From an uncultured Bacteroidales bacterium (GTDB lineage Bacteria; Bacteroidota; Bacteroidia; Bacteroidales; Paludibacteraceae): a stretch of 39,417 nucleotides of DNA. The notes beneath the pieces were generated by a model. The model searched no databases. It saw nothing but the letters and a program-made list of their open reading frames with translations, and was not told the DNA's origin. This document shows positions 1 to 8,033 of the stretch, piece by piece. The DNA is taken from positions 1-39,417 of the forward strand of contig CAIWCC010000017.1 of assembly GCA_903911085.1 (NCBI GenBank). The letters are read 5' to 3'. The position numbers and the translations under genes are program-made. Numbering within the stretch: the stretch's first letter is position 1; every line of letters starts with the position of its first letter.

Positions 1-453
1 ACAGTTGCAGAGCGTTGTCAGATTGCCAAAGACCTTGGTTTGGCCGATGAAGTTTTCGTGTCGGGACCAGACGTAATGGACAAAGTAATGGCTGCTACAA
101 ATGGACTTGGCTTCGAACGAACTGTCGATTGTTCTGGACACACTTCTGGTCGTCAACTTTGCATCCGTGCTACCCGTCAATGGGGAAAAATGGTGATGAT
201 TGGCGAAGGTGGAACTGTAGAATTCAATCCAAGCCCTGATATTATTCACGACCAAAAAACGATTTATGGTTCATGGGTAACATCTATTTGGCGCATGGAA
301 GAATTGGTTGAACGTATCGAACGTTGGGGAATTCATCCCGAAGATTTAGTTACACATCGTTTTCAGTTAGAGCAAGCTTCAGATGCTTACTCTTTGATGG
401 CTGAAGGCAAATGTGGTAAGGTAGCCATCGTTTTTGATGAAGAAATTAAATAA
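1..453 (+). CDS. Zinc-type (MDR) alcohol dehydrogenase, C-terminal half
   Basis: The reading frame is open from base 1, so the 5' end lies outside the window and only the last 150 residues are present. What remains looks like the C-terminal half of a medium-chain dehydrogenase/reductase. It opens with the second strand of the Rossmann fold (TVAERCQIAKDLGLADEVF, matching the family pattern 'D....R...A..LGAD.V'), followed by 'TVDCSGHTSGRQLCIRATRQ', the strand-turn 'GKMVMIGEGG', and the family's typical end 'AYSLMAEGKCGKVAI'. The catalytic zinc residues and the GxGxxG turn are upstream of the window. It is followed after 89 nt by an aldo/keto reductase, a fucosidase and a fucose permease, so a role in oxidising or reducing fucose or lactaldehyde is plausible. 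That is inference from context; the substrate cannot be read from this fragment. Confidence 0.85.
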   Translation, partial: TVAERCQIAKDLGLADEVFVSGPDVMDKVMAATNGLGFERTVDCSGHTSGRQLCIRATRQWGKMVMIGEGGTVEFNPSPDIIHDQKTIYGSWVTSIWRMEELVERIERWGIHPEDLVTHRFQLEQASDAYSLMAEGKCGKVAIVFDEEIK

Positions 454-481
454 TTTACAGTTTTTTCATTTACAATTTACT
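453..481. repeat. ATTTACA short intergenic repeat, copy 1
   Basis: The heptamer ATTTACA occurs at 453-459 and 468-474 with an 8-nt T-rich spacer, followed by ATTTACT at 475-481. The same arrangement (ATTTACA, 8 nt of mostly T, ATTTACA, then a related heptamer) recurs at 10869-10897 in the nuoK-nuoL spacer. It overlaps the stop codon of the dehydrogenase. Confidence 0.6.
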
Positions 482-484
482 ATT

Positions 485-519
485 GAACCAGAGTTGAGCA
501 TAGTCTTGACTCTTGGTTC
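485..519. other. Imperfect hairpin ahead of aldo/keto reductase
   Basis: GAACCAGAGT (485-494) pairs with ACTCTTGGTTC (509-519) with one bulged base. There is no T-run after it, so it is not a classical terminator. It lies 23 nt before the ATG of the next gene and could be a processing or mRNA-stability hairpin; function is not established. Confidence 0.45.
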
Positions 520-542
520 TAAAATCAAAAAATCTAATTTAC

Positions 543-1547
543 ATGCAAACAATAAATCCTTCATTAGTTCCTTACAAAACACTTTCAAATGGTGCGAAAG
601 TTCCAGTAATTGGTTTAGGAACATTTGGTTCAGATAATTACGATGCAGAAACAATAGCACAAGCTGTAAAAACTGCTATAAAAATGGGTTACCGTCATAT
701 CGATTGTGCATCGGTTTATGGCAACGAGAAAGAAATCGGAGTGGCTTTGCAAGAAGTTTTTGCCGAAGGAATTGCTACTCGCGAAGAGCTTTGGATAACC
801 TCAAAAGTGTGGAACGATATGCACAAAGAGGTTGTAGCATCTTGTAAACAGTCATTGAACGATTTACAACTTGATTACCTCGATTTGTACTTGGTTCACT
901 GGCCATTCCCAAATTTTCATGCTCCCAAATGCGATGTAACTGCTCGTCAGCCAAATTCAGTACCATACATTCATGCCGATTATATGAAAACATGGGCACA
1001 AATGGAAAGTTTGGTCGAAGCTGGTTTGGTGAAAAATATTGGTACTTCTAATGTTACAATTCCAAAAATGAAACTCATTTTACGTGATTGTAAAATTAAA
1101 CCTATATTAAACGAAATGGAAATTCACCCACATTTTCAACAACCTGAATTGTATCAGTTTATGAAAGATAATGGTGTGGAAGTAATTGGTTACTGTCCAA
1201 TTGGTTCGCCAGGTCGTCCTGAACGTGATAAAACGCCTGAAGATACTGTTGATATGGAAGACCCTGTAATTATGGCTATTGCTGAGCGCTTAGGAGTTCA
1301 CCCAGCTGTGGTTTGCTTGAAATGGGCAGTTCAACGTGGTCAGATTACAATTCCTTTTTCAGTTAAAACTGATAAAATGTACAACAATCTGAAAGGTATT
1401 ACCGAAGGTCCATTAACAGAAGAAGAAATGATTGCAATTTCTAAAATTGACAAGTATTGTCGTTTGGTTAAAGGGCAAGTTTTCTTGTGGCAATCAGCCA
1501 AAGGTTGGGAAGACTTATGGGATTTAGATGGCGAAATAACAAAATAA
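543..1547 (+). CDS. Aldo/keto reductase
   Basis: A cytoplasmic NAD(P)H-dependent aldo/keto reductase of 334 residues, the usual size of the family. The full catalytic tetrad is visible: Asp54 in 'RHIDCASVYG', Tyr59 in the same stretch, Lys88 in 'ITSKVW' and His119 in 'YLVHWPF'. The family's middle signature is at about 170-190 ('GLVKNIGTSNV') and the cofactor phosphate loop is represented by 'IPFSVKTDKMYNN' near residue 280. The ATG at 543 is preferred over a TTG 30 nt upstream because the homologous core starts just after it and the leader before it is A-rich. Its place between a dehydrogenase and a fucosidase suggests it reduces an aldehyde or sugar formed during fucose breakdown, for example lactaldehyde, or methylglyoxal from the mgsA gene further down. 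The exact substrate is inferred, not shown. Confidence 0.9.
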   Translation: MQTINPSLVPYKTLSNGAKVPVIGLGTFGSDNYDAETIAQAVKTAIKMGYRHIDCASVYGNEKEIGVALQEVFAEGIATREELWITSKVWNDMHKEVVASCKQSLNDLQLDYLDLYLVHWPFPNFHAPKCDVTARQPNSVPYIHADYMKTWAQMESLVEAGLVKNIGTSNVTIPKMKLILRDCKIKPILNEMEIHPHFQQPELYQFMKDNGVEVIGYCPIGSPGRPERDKTPEDTVDMEDPVIMAIAERLGVHPAVVCLKWAVQRGQITIPFSVKTDKMYNNLKGITEGPLTEEEMIAISKIDKYCRLVKGQVFLWQSAKGWEDLWDLDGEITK

Positions 1548-1585
1548 TTCCTGCTAAATAAAAAATACTTTTTTATCAACTCAAC

Positions 1586-1623
1586 AACTCCGCTTATCAT
1601 TTTTCAGAAAGATAAGCGGAGTT
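1586..1623. other. Strong 13-bp hairpin 15 nt before the fucosidase start
   Basis: AACTCCGCTTATC (1586-1598) and GATAAGCGGAGTT (1611-1623) are perfect reverse complements with a 12-nt loop. Only three T follow at 1625-1627 after an A, so it is a poor intrinsic terminator on the plus strand. It ends 15 nt before the ATG at 1639. It could attenuate read-through, protect the downstream mRNA after processing, or control ribosome access. Confidence 0.7.
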
Positions 1624-1638
1624 ATTTAACTCAACACC

Positions 1639-3165
1639 ATGAAAAACAACACTTTAAAAATCATTACTTTAAACTTTATTTTGGCATTGACTTTTTCTGC
1701 TCAAGCTCAGGATGCTGCAAAGGAAAAATTTGAACCAACCGACAAATCGCTTCAGCAATACAAATATCCCGATTGGTTTCGTGATGCAAAATTTGGAATT
1801 TGGGCACATTGGGGACCACAAGCTGTACCACGTCAAGGCGATTGGTATGCGCGCAAATTGTATATGCAAAGCCCTACAAGAGCCTGGGAAAAAGGCACTT
1901 ATGATTATCACTTGAAAAATTATGGTCACCCTTCAGTTTTTGGTTATAAAGATATTATTCCATTGTGGAAAGCTGAACGCTGGAATCCAGAAGATTTAAT
2001 GAAATTGTATAAAAGAGCTGGTGCTAAATACTTTGTGAGTATGGGAACGCATCACGATAATTTCTTTTTATGGAATTCAAAAATTCATCGTTGGAATTCC
2101 GTGAATATGGGACCAAAAAAAGATGTAGTAGGTTTGTGGCAAAAAGCAGCACAAAAGGAAGGTTTACGTTTTGGAATATCAGAGCATTTGGCAGCCAGCT
2201 ATACATGGTTTCAACCTGCTCACAGTGCTGATAAAACAGGAGATAAAGCAGGAGTTCCTTATGATGGCAATGATCCGCAATATGCTGATTTATACCATGG
2301 TAAAGCCGATTCGACTGACAATGGTTGGTTGACAAAAAATCCTGTATGGCAAAAAGAATGGTTAAATCGCATAACCGAACTAATTGATATGTACAAACCC
2401 GACTTACTTTATTCGGATAGCAAATTGCCTTTTGATAATATTGGACGCGATATGTTAGCACATTATTACAATCAAGATATTGCTAAAAATAAAGGAAAAC
2501 TTCAGGCCGTTTATAATTGCAAAGAAGAGTCGTATGGCCGTTTTGCTCGCGATGTGGAACGTGGTGTTCTCGATTCAATTAGCCAATATCCATGGCAAAC
2601 AGACACATCTATTGGCGATTGGTATTACCGCACTGGTCAAAAATATACCACTTCCGAAGAAGTTATTCAGATGCTAATTGACATTGTGAGTAAGAATGGA
2701 AATTTATTAATCAATGTAGTTCAAACTCCCGAAGGTGACTTAGAACCTGATGTGTTACAAATTTTAGAAGGAATAGCAGATTGGACAAAAATTAATGGCG
2801 AGGCAATTTATGGTACAAGACCTTGGAAAATTTATGGCGAAGGTCCTTCTACAACTTCAAAGCAAGAAAAAGGAAGCTTTGGTGGCGTTAAAGATGTGCG
2901 TGCCTACCAACCAACCGATATACGATTCACAACCAAAAAAGATGTTCTTTTTGCTTTCTGTATGGCTACACCAACGACCGACATTGCTATAAATTCTTTA
3001 GGAAAAAAGTCAAAATATGCTCAAAAATCAATTACAAGTGTAAGTTTATTAGGCAGCAATGTAAAACTTAAATGGAAACAAAATGATAATGCTTTGGTTA
3101 TTTCCAAGCCTGCTACTTTGCCAACAAATAAAGCTATTGCATTTAGTATAAAGTTCAGTAAATAA
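1639..3165 (+). CDS. Secreted alpha-L-fucosidase (GH29)
   Basis: A retaining exo-alpha-L-fucosidase of glycoside hydrolase family 29, 508 residues. A signal peptide (about residues 1-23, ending '..TFSAQAQ') sends it to the periplasm or outer membrane. Family motifs in order: 'WFRDAKFGIWAHWGP' at 46-60, the 'GTHHDNF' histidine pair at 136-142 (KHHDGF in many relatives), and 'YKPDLLYSDS' at 252-261. By family knowledge the Asp of this last motif (Asp260) is the nucleophile; the usual Trp-Phe/Asn before it is Tyr-Ser here. The acid/base residue varies in GH29 and I cannot assign it. The C-terminal 100 residues form the usual beta-sandwich. It lies between an aldo/keto reductase and a FucP-type permease, which fits release of fucose from glycans for uptake. 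Confidence 0.95.
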   Translation: MKNNTLKIITLNFILALTFSAQAQDAAKEKFEPTDKSLQQYKYPDWFRDAKFGIWAHWGPQAVPRQGDWYARKLYMQSPTRAWEKGTYDYHLKNYGHPSVFGYKDIIPLWKAERWNPEDLMKLYKRAGAKYFVSMGTHHDNFFLWNSKIHRWNSVNMGPKKDVVGLWQKAAQKEGLRFGISEHLAASYTWFQPAHSADKTGDKAGVPYDGNDPQYADLYHGKADSTDNGWLTKNPVWQKEWLNRITELIDMYKPDLLYSDSKLPFDNIGRDMLAHYYNQDIAKNKGKLQAVYNCKEESYGRFARDVERGVLDSISQYPWQTDTSIGDWYYRTGQKYTTSEEVIQMLIDIVSKNGNLLINVVQTPEGDLEPDVLQILEGIADWTKINGEAIYGTRPWKIYGEGPSTTSKQEKGSFGGVKDVRAYQPTDIRFTTKKDVLFAFCMATPTTDIAINSLGKKSKYAQKSITSVSLLGSNVKLKWKQNDNALVISKPATLPTNKAIAFSIKFSK

Positions 3166-3308
3166 GAATAATATATGCATTTTCTTATTTTTAAATCCTT
3201 ATTCTAAAAAAAAACAACTTATAGTTTTATGAATTTAATTACACAATTATGCTTGTTTTTGTGTTTTAAAACATATTATTCAGTATATATTTTTCATTGT
3301 CATAGTTC

Positions 3309-3335
3309 TATCTTTGCAGCACAGTTCAGCACAGC
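3309..3335 (+). promoter_or_regulatory. Promoter -7 box and direct repeat upstream of fucP
   Basis: TATCTTTG at 3309-3316 matches the Bacteroidetes -7 consensus TAnnTTTG. No good -33 TTTG is seen at the right distance. Immediately downstream, CAGCACAGTT (3317-3326) is followed by CAGCACAG (3327-3334), a direct repeat with a 10-bp (one helical turn) period. Such a repeat beside a start site could be an operator for a fucose-responsive regulator. The 215-nt gap after the fucosidase supports a separate transcript for the permease. Confidence 0.55.
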
Positions 3336-3380
3336 AATAAAGTTTAATTAAAAATCATATAACAAACACAAATTTCATTT

Positions 3381-4697
3381 ATGTCATCACACAAAATTGT
3401 AAGTAAAGAGAATGCACTACCGTTTATTCTGGTTACAGCATTGTTTTTTTTGTGGGCAATGCCCAATAATCTGAATGATATTCTTATCCCACAGTTTATG
3501 AAGTCTTTCGAGCTAAGTCGTTTTCAGGCGGGATTGGTTCAATCAGCATTTTATCTAGGTTATTTTCTAATGGCTTTGCCTGCTGCTTTAGTTATGGATA
3601 AGTACAATTACAAAACAGGACTTATCACAGGTTTATTGCTTTTTGCTGCTGGCGCATTTATTTTTTATCCTGCGGCAATGATTGGTAAATTTGAGCTTTT
3701 CTTAATGGCACTTTTTGTAATTGCCAGTGGATTAGCGTTTCTCGAAACAGGTGCGAATTCATTTATCGCTGTTTTGGGTGATCCAGATACTTCGGCTCAA
3801 CGATTGAATTTTTCACAAGCTTTTAATCCACTTGGTGCAATGACTGGTGCATTGATTGGAAGTCAATTTATTTTTTCGGGTGTAGAATATACTACTGCTG
3901 AAGTAGAAGCTATGAAAGCAGCTGGAAAATACAATGACTATTTACATACCGAAATTATGCGTGTTATTCCACCATATATGATTATTGGTTGCGTTATTTT
4001 GGTTTGGGCTTTTTTGATTTGGAGAGTGAAATTTCCAGCAGAAACTGACAATCCTGTAAAAAGCAAAGATAAATCGGATGATGGACATGGACATATTTCA
4101 AAATTATTAAAATACCCACACTTCTTAAAAGGTATTTTAGCACAATTTTTCTATGTTGGTGCGCAAGTTGGTACTTGGAGTTTCTTGATTCAATATGTGA
4201 AAGATTACCTTCAAAAACCAGAAAAAGAAGCAGGAGTTTATTTGGTTTATGCATTATTTGCATTCGGTATTGGTCGTTTTGTGTCAACTGCATTAATGCG
4301 TAAATTCCAACCAAATCAATTAATGGGACTTTTCAGTATCATTAATATTGTGTTGACAAGCATTGCAATACTACATCCCGGTTTCTTTGGTGTTTGGGCG
4401 TTAGTATTATCAAGTTTCTTTATGTCGTTAATGTTCCCTACAATTTTTGCATTAGGTGTGAAAGGATTAGGACCTAATACCAAAATAGGTGGTTCAATGA
4501 TTATTATGGCTATTATCGGTGGTGCAATATGGACACCGTTGATGGGCTACATTTCAGATTCAACTAAAAGTATGGCATATGCAATGATTATTCCGGTGGT
4601 AAGCTATGCCTATCTTGTTTATTATTCTTATATTGGCTCGAAACCTTCTGGTCCACTTTACGAAGGTGATGAGTATAAAGCAACTGCATCTCATTGA
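3381..4697 (+). CDS. fucP: L-fucose/H+ symporter, FucP family MFS permease
   Basis: A 12-helix major facilitator protein of 438 residues, the same length as E. coli FucP. The start of helix 1 reads 'FFLWAMPNNLNDILIPQF', the FucP-family signature. From established knowledge of E. coli FucP, Asp46 and Glu135 are essential for proton and fucose handling. The matching residues here are Asp33 (in NNLNDIL) and Glu122 (in 'AFLETGANSF'). A long cytoplasmic loop around residues 215-235 ('NPVKSKDKSDDGHGH') separates the two halves. It has its own promoter box at 3309 and is closed by the palindromic terminator at 4716. FucP-family members in Bacteroidetes also move other sugars such as glucose/galactose. 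The fucosidase next door favours fucose. Confidence 0.88.
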   Translation: MSSHKIVSKENALPFILVTALFFLWAMPNNLNDILIPQFMKSFELSRFQAGLVQSAFYLGYFLMALPAALVMDKYNYKTGLITGLLLFAAGAFIFYPAAMIGKFELFLMALFVIASGLAFLETGANSFIAVLGDPDTSAQRLNFSQAFNPLGAMTGALIGSQFIFSGVEYTTAEVEAMKAAGKYNDYLHTEIMRVIPPYMIIGCVILVWAFLIWRVKFPAETDNPVKSKDKSDDGHGHISKLLKYPHFLKGILAQFFYVGAQVGTWSFLIQYVKDYLQKPEKEAGVYLVYALFAFGIGRFVSTALMRKFQPNQLMGLFSIINIVLTSIAILHPGFFGVWALVLSSFFMSLMFPTIFALGVKGLGPNTKIGGSMIIMAIIGGAIWTPLMGYISDSTKSMAYAMIIPVVSYAYLVYYSYIGSKPSGPLYEGDEYKATASH

Positions 4698-4715
4698 TTT
4701 TTATATTTAAAAATG

Positions 4716-4754
4716 AAAAAGTGTCTAGTTCAATTGAACTAGACACTTTTTTTT
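4716..4754. terminator. Perfect palindromic terminator after fucP
   Basis: An 18-bp arm (4716-4733, starting with five A and running through GTGTCTAGTTCAA) is followed directly by its exact complement (4734-4751) and more T to 4754. A-rich on the left and T-rich on the right, it can terminate in both directions. The stretch from 4755 to 5180 is AT-rich and I see no gene or recognisable element in it. Confidence 0.9.
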
Positions 4755-5180
4755 GCGAACTATCTAAAACGTCAAAAAAAAAATTATAAAACTCCTAGAT
4801 TCGGCAAAGTAGCAAAAAATTTAGTGATCTAATTATGCAATCATTTTTTTGTAAATTGAATAATTTAATGAATTACAAATAAGTTGCAATAGTAAATTTC
4901 AATCGTATGATTTTATTTTAGAGTTAAAGTTGTAAAATGCTGAAAACTTATAAAAATGCAAATATAAAATGCATAAACATACAGTAATATCTGTCACTTT
5001 TTAAATAATTTCAATAAATAAATCCATAATGTTTTTTTGAAAAAAAGTTTAAAAAGTTCTTAAGCAAATTGATAAATAATTATAATATTCGTCAATAAAT
5101 TTAAACAACAAATCGAATACAAGTTGATATGTAATTATAATACAAACAGATAGAACCTATAATCGTTACAAATTGATATT

Positions 5181-5252
5181 ATTTTCAGAATAGTGAAAGT
5201 GGTAGTTTTTGTCACAATGTCACGCTGAAAATAAAAAAAAATAGTACCTTTG
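5181..5252 (+). promoter_or_regulatory. nuo operon promoter with upstream inverted repeat
   Basis: TACCTTTG at 5245-5252 fits the Bacteroidetes -7 box and puts the start of transcription about 30 nt before the nuoA ATG. Upstream, ATTTTCAG (5181-5188) and CTGAAAAT (5225-5232) are exact inverted repeats around a centre that also holds TGTCAC twice (5209-5226 region). The inverted repeat covers about -70 to -25, a position suited to an operator. No clear -33 TTTG lies at the standard spacing. Confidence 0.55.
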
Positions 5253-5288
5253 CCCCCGCTTTAAAGCAACTAAAATTTATTCATTTTT

Positions 5289-5642
5289 ATGGGCAGTTTA
5301 TCGCTTTTCTTAGTAGTTCTTCTTACAGGACTTGTATTGGTTATTGCCGGTCTAGGCATAGCCCTTTTATTAGCACCAACGTCATTTAATCTTCAAAAAG
5401 GAGAGCCCTACGAGTGTGGAATTCCCACTCATGGAACTTCTTGGATGCAATTCAGAGTTGGTTATTATCTTTATGCCATTTTGTATTTGATGTTCGATGT
5501 GGAAGCTATTTTTCTTTTTCCTTGGGCTACCGTTGTACGCGATTTAGGTGTTCAGGGGTTGTTTAGCATTTTATTTTTTATAGTGATTCTTGGATTAGGG
5601 CTTGCTTACGCTTGGAAGAAAGGAGTATTAAAATGGAAGTAA
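5289..5642 (+). CDS. nuoA: NADH-quinone oxidoreductase subunit A
   Basis: Small membrane subunit of complex I, 117 residues with three predicted helices (about 5-30, 60-82, 87-110). The family core is clear: '[15 protein letters not shown]' in the loop after helix 1 (the ECG cysteine loop) and '[26 protein letters not shown]', where the FDxE acidic motif lies in helix 2. It is the first gene of the operon, 36 nt after the promoter box, and its 3' end overlaps nuoB by 10 nt. This implies tight translational coupling. Confidence 0.96.
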   Translation: MGSLSLFLVVLLTGLVLVIAGLGIALLLAPTSFNLQKGEPYECGIPTHGTSWMQFRVGYYLYAILYLMFDVEAIFLFPWATVVRDLGVQGLFSILFFIVILGLGLAYAWKKGVLKWK

Positions 5643-6196
5643 AAAACATTGATATTAAAGGAATTCCAACTGCGGAATTTAACGATAATGAATACTTGGA
5701 AAACTACTTGAAAGAGTTGGAAGCCAATGGTGTGAACGTTATTCTTAGCAAATTAGATGACCTTATTAATTGGGGTCGTTCTAATTCTATTTGGCCACTA
5801 ATTTACGCTACAAGTTGTTGTGGAATTGAATTTATGGCTACTGCAGCTGCCCATCACGATATTTCGCGTTTTGGAATGGAGGTAACTCGTAATAGCCCTC
5901 GACAAGCAGACTTGATGATAGTGGCAGGTACAATGGTTCACAAAATGGCACCACTTATCAAACGTGTTTATGACCAAATGGCTGAACCAAAATATGTTAT
6001 TGCAATGGGTGCATGTGCTATTTCGGGAGGTCCTTTCGTAAATTCTTACCATGTAGTTAATGGAGTTGATCTAATCATCCCTGTAGATGTTTATATTCCT
6101 GGTTGTCCACCACGTCCCGAATCATTGTTTTATGGCTTAATGCAATTGCAACGCAAAATTAAGGTTGAGAAATTTTTAGGAAACAAGCAACGTTAA
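5633..6196 (+). CDS. nuoB: NADH-quinone oxidoreductase subunit B
   Basis: Peripheral-arm subunit of complex I that holds iron-sulfur cluster N2, the last carrier before quinone; 187 residues. The four N2 ligands are visible: the adjacent Cys62-Cys63 in '[12 protein letters not shown]', Cys128 in 'MGACAIS' and Cys158 in '[10 protein letters not shown]'. The ATG at 5633 is chosen over an upstream TTG at 5612 because it overlaps the nuoA end by 10 nt. It also has an AAAGGAG sequence at 5619-5625, seven nt upstream. That Shine-Dalgarno-like signal is rare in Bacteroidetes and, inside nuoA, fits coupled re-initiation. Confidence 0.96.
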   Translation: MEVKNIDIKGIPTAEFNDNEYLENYLKELEANGVNVILSKLDDLINWGRSNSIWPLIYATSCCGIEFMATAAAHHDISRFGMEVTRNSPRQADLMIVAGTMVHKMAPLIKRVYDQMAEPKYVIAMGACAISGGPFVNSYHVVNGVDLIIPVDVYIPGCPPRPESLFYGLMQLQRKIKVEKFLGNKQR

Positions 6197-6203
6197 AAAA
6201 ATA

Positions 6204-6329
6204 ACCCCTAACCATTAATGGGGCATAAGAGGCAGGATTTAAAACATGAATTTTAGGAAACTCAGTGATTGTTTAAGAAAAAAAATTTAAAACCAATACT
6301 AATCTATTTCCCCTTTAGGGGTTAGGGGT
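6204..6329. repeat. CCCCTAA inverted-repeat element, copy 1
   Basis: The nuoB-nuoCD spacer is framed by ACCCCTAACC (6204-6213) and its exact complement GGTTAGGGGT (6320-6329), 106 nt apart. Each end also folds on itself (CCCC...GGGG at 6206-6223; CCCCTTTAGGGG at 6310-6321). A second element of the same build lies at 9152-9286. The interiors differ, so the ends are what is conserved. Confidence 0.7.
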
Positions 6330-6335
6330 CATTTT

Positions 6336-7967
6336 ATGGAAAATATTAAAAAGCTCATACTAAATACGATTACTGATGCCGTAATTGAGGATAAAAAAAT
6401 TCTTACGGTAACAGTGGAACCTAACAAATTGCATCTTTTAGCAAAAACATTGCGGGATAATGCTGCAATGCCCTTCGATTTTCTAGTAAAATTGATTGGA
6501 ATGGATTGGGGCGAAAAGTTGGGAGTTATTTATTTACTTGCCTCTTCAACCGATCTTTCAAAAGAAATAGTTTTGAAAACGGGTACTTCCGATAGAGAAA
6601 ACCCTTTGTTATATTCAGTTACCGATTTGTTCGAAACTGCACATTTCAATGAACGTGAAGTATATGCACTTTTAGGAATCCGTTTTATCAATAATCCAGA
6701 TATGCGGAAATTTTTCTTAAATGCCGATTGGAATGGTTTTCCGTTGCGTAAAGATTATGATGCTAATCCCGAATTGAATCCACTTTCGCTCGAAAGTGTT
6801 GAAATGATTGATACCGCTCCTCGCATTATGGAAAATGCTGATGGAAAATTAATAGAAGAAACCGTTAATATTTTTGAAGCCGACGATTATATTATTAATA
6901 TCGGACCACAACATCCTTCAACTCACGGTGTAATGCACTTTCGCACAGCTTTGAACGGTGAAATAGTTCAAAAAATTGATGTACATAGTGGTTATATTCA
7001 CCGCGGTATTGAAAAACTAAGCGAAAATCTTACATATCCACAAATACTACATTTCACCGACCGTTTGGATTATCTCTCGGCAAATATTAACCGTCATGCA
7101 TTGTGTATGTGTGTTGAGAAAGCAGCCGAAATTGAAGTGCCAGATCGTGCGCAATATATTCGTACCATAATGGATGAGTTGAATCGTATAGATTCACATT
7201 TGTTGGCTTGGGCATGTCAAACCAACGATTTAGGAGCTACTACTGCTTTTATTTATGGAATGCGTGAACGTGAAATTATCCTTCATATTTTTGAAAAAAC
7301 CTGTGGTGGTCGACTTATTATCAATCAAAATGTGATTGGTGGTGTAATGTTCGATATTTACAATAATTTTCAAAAGGATGTAAAAGAATTTATTCCTTAC
7401 ATGCGCGAAAAGCTGAAAGAATATGACCGTTTTTTCACACACAATGTAATTGCATTGGGTCGTATGATTGGAATTGGAAATCTGTCGAAAGAAGATGCTA
7501 TATCTTACGCTGTTACAGGCCCTGCAGGTCGTGGTTCAGGTTGGTCGTGTGATATTAGGAAACATCAACCTTACTCATTGTACGATAAAGTTGATTTTAA
7601 AGAAATTATCCGTACAGAAGGAGATTCTTATGCTCGATATTTGAATCGTTTGGACGAGATTGAACAATCGCTTCATATTATTGAACAATTGATAGATAAT
7701 ATTCCAAATGGAGAAATTTTGGCTAAAACTAAAGCTATAATTAAATTGCCTGTAGGTGAATATTTCCAACGAATAGAAGCTTGTAGAGGTGAGTTTGGAG
7801 TATATATCGAAAGTCGTGGTGATAAAACCCCATATCGTATGAAATTCCGTTCACCATCAATGGCTTTAGTTTCGGTAATGCCATTAATTTGTAAAGGCGA
7901 AAAAATATCTGACTTTATTGGTATCGGTGGTTCGATGGACTACGTTATTCCAGATATTGATAGATAG
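6336..7967 (+). CDS. nuoCD: Fused NADH-quinone oxidoreductase subunit C/D
   Basis: A single 543-residue protein joining the 30-kDa (NuoC, about residues 1-145) and 49-kDa (NuoD, about 180-543) subunits of the complex I peripheral arm. The NuoC part shows 'FETAHFNEREVYALLGIRF' and 'DWNGFPLRKDY'. The NuoD part shows 'NIGPQHPSTHGVMHF', which contains the quinone-pocket histidines, then 'GYIHRGIEKLSE' and 'TGPAGRGSGWSCDIRK'. It ends 'SMDYVIPDIDR' in place of the usual 'FDPVMGEVDR'. Such C-D fusions are normal in Bacteroidetes and enterobacteria. It begins seven nt after the CCCCTAA element and is followed after 66 nt by nuoH; no nuoE, nuoF or nuoG follows it. Confidence 0.96.
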   Translation: MENIKKLILNTITDAVIEDKKILTVTVEPNKLHLLAKTLRDNAAMPFDFLVKLIGMDWGEKLGVIYLLASSTDLSKEIVLKTGTSDRENPLLYSVTDLFETAHFNEREVYALLGIRFINNPDMRKFFLNADWNGFPLRKDYDANPELNPLSLESVEMIDTAPRIMENADGKLIEETVNIFEADDYIINIGPQHPSTHGVMHFRTALNGEIVQKIDVHSGYIHRGIEKLSENLTYPQILHFTDRLDYLSANINRHALCMCVEKAAEIEVPDRAQYIRTIMDELNRIDSHLLAWACQTNDLGATTAFIYGMREREIILHIFEKTCGGRLIINQNVIGGVMFDIYNNFQKDVKEFIPYMREKLKEYDRFFTHNVIALGRMIGIGNLSKEDAISYAVTGPAGRGSGWSCDIRKHQPYSLYDKVDFKEIIRTEGDSYARYLNRLDEIEQSLHIIEQLIDNIPNGEILAKTKAIIKLPVGEYFQRIEACRGEFGVYIESRGDKTPYRMKFRSPSMALVSVMPLICKGEKISDFIGIGGSMDYVIPDIDR

Positions 7968-7973
7968 ATGACC

Positions 7974-8000
7974 ACTAACCCCAAAGGGCAATTTTAGTAC
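7974..8000. repeat. Half-site related to the CCCCTAA elements
   Basis: The nuoCD-nuoH spacer holds CTAACCCCAAAGGG followed by CAATTTTAGTAC. The CCCC...GGG core and flanking TAA resemble one end of the elements at 6204 and 9152. No second end is present, so it may be a single-ended remnant. Confidence 0.4.
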
Positions 8001-8033
8001 CCAGTTATATAAAAAGACATTAGATAAAAAAAT

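Noticed and set aside
513-543. TTG start for the aldo/keto reductase giving ten more residues
   Set aside because: The extra residues fall in the spacer right after the hairpin, have no family match, and the ATG at 543 fits the family start.
2024-2461. Minus-strand open frame of 145 codons inside the fucosidase
   Set aside because: It lies opposite a well-conserved GH29 gene, has a His/Cys/Tyr-rich composition typical of a frame shadow, and no promoter.
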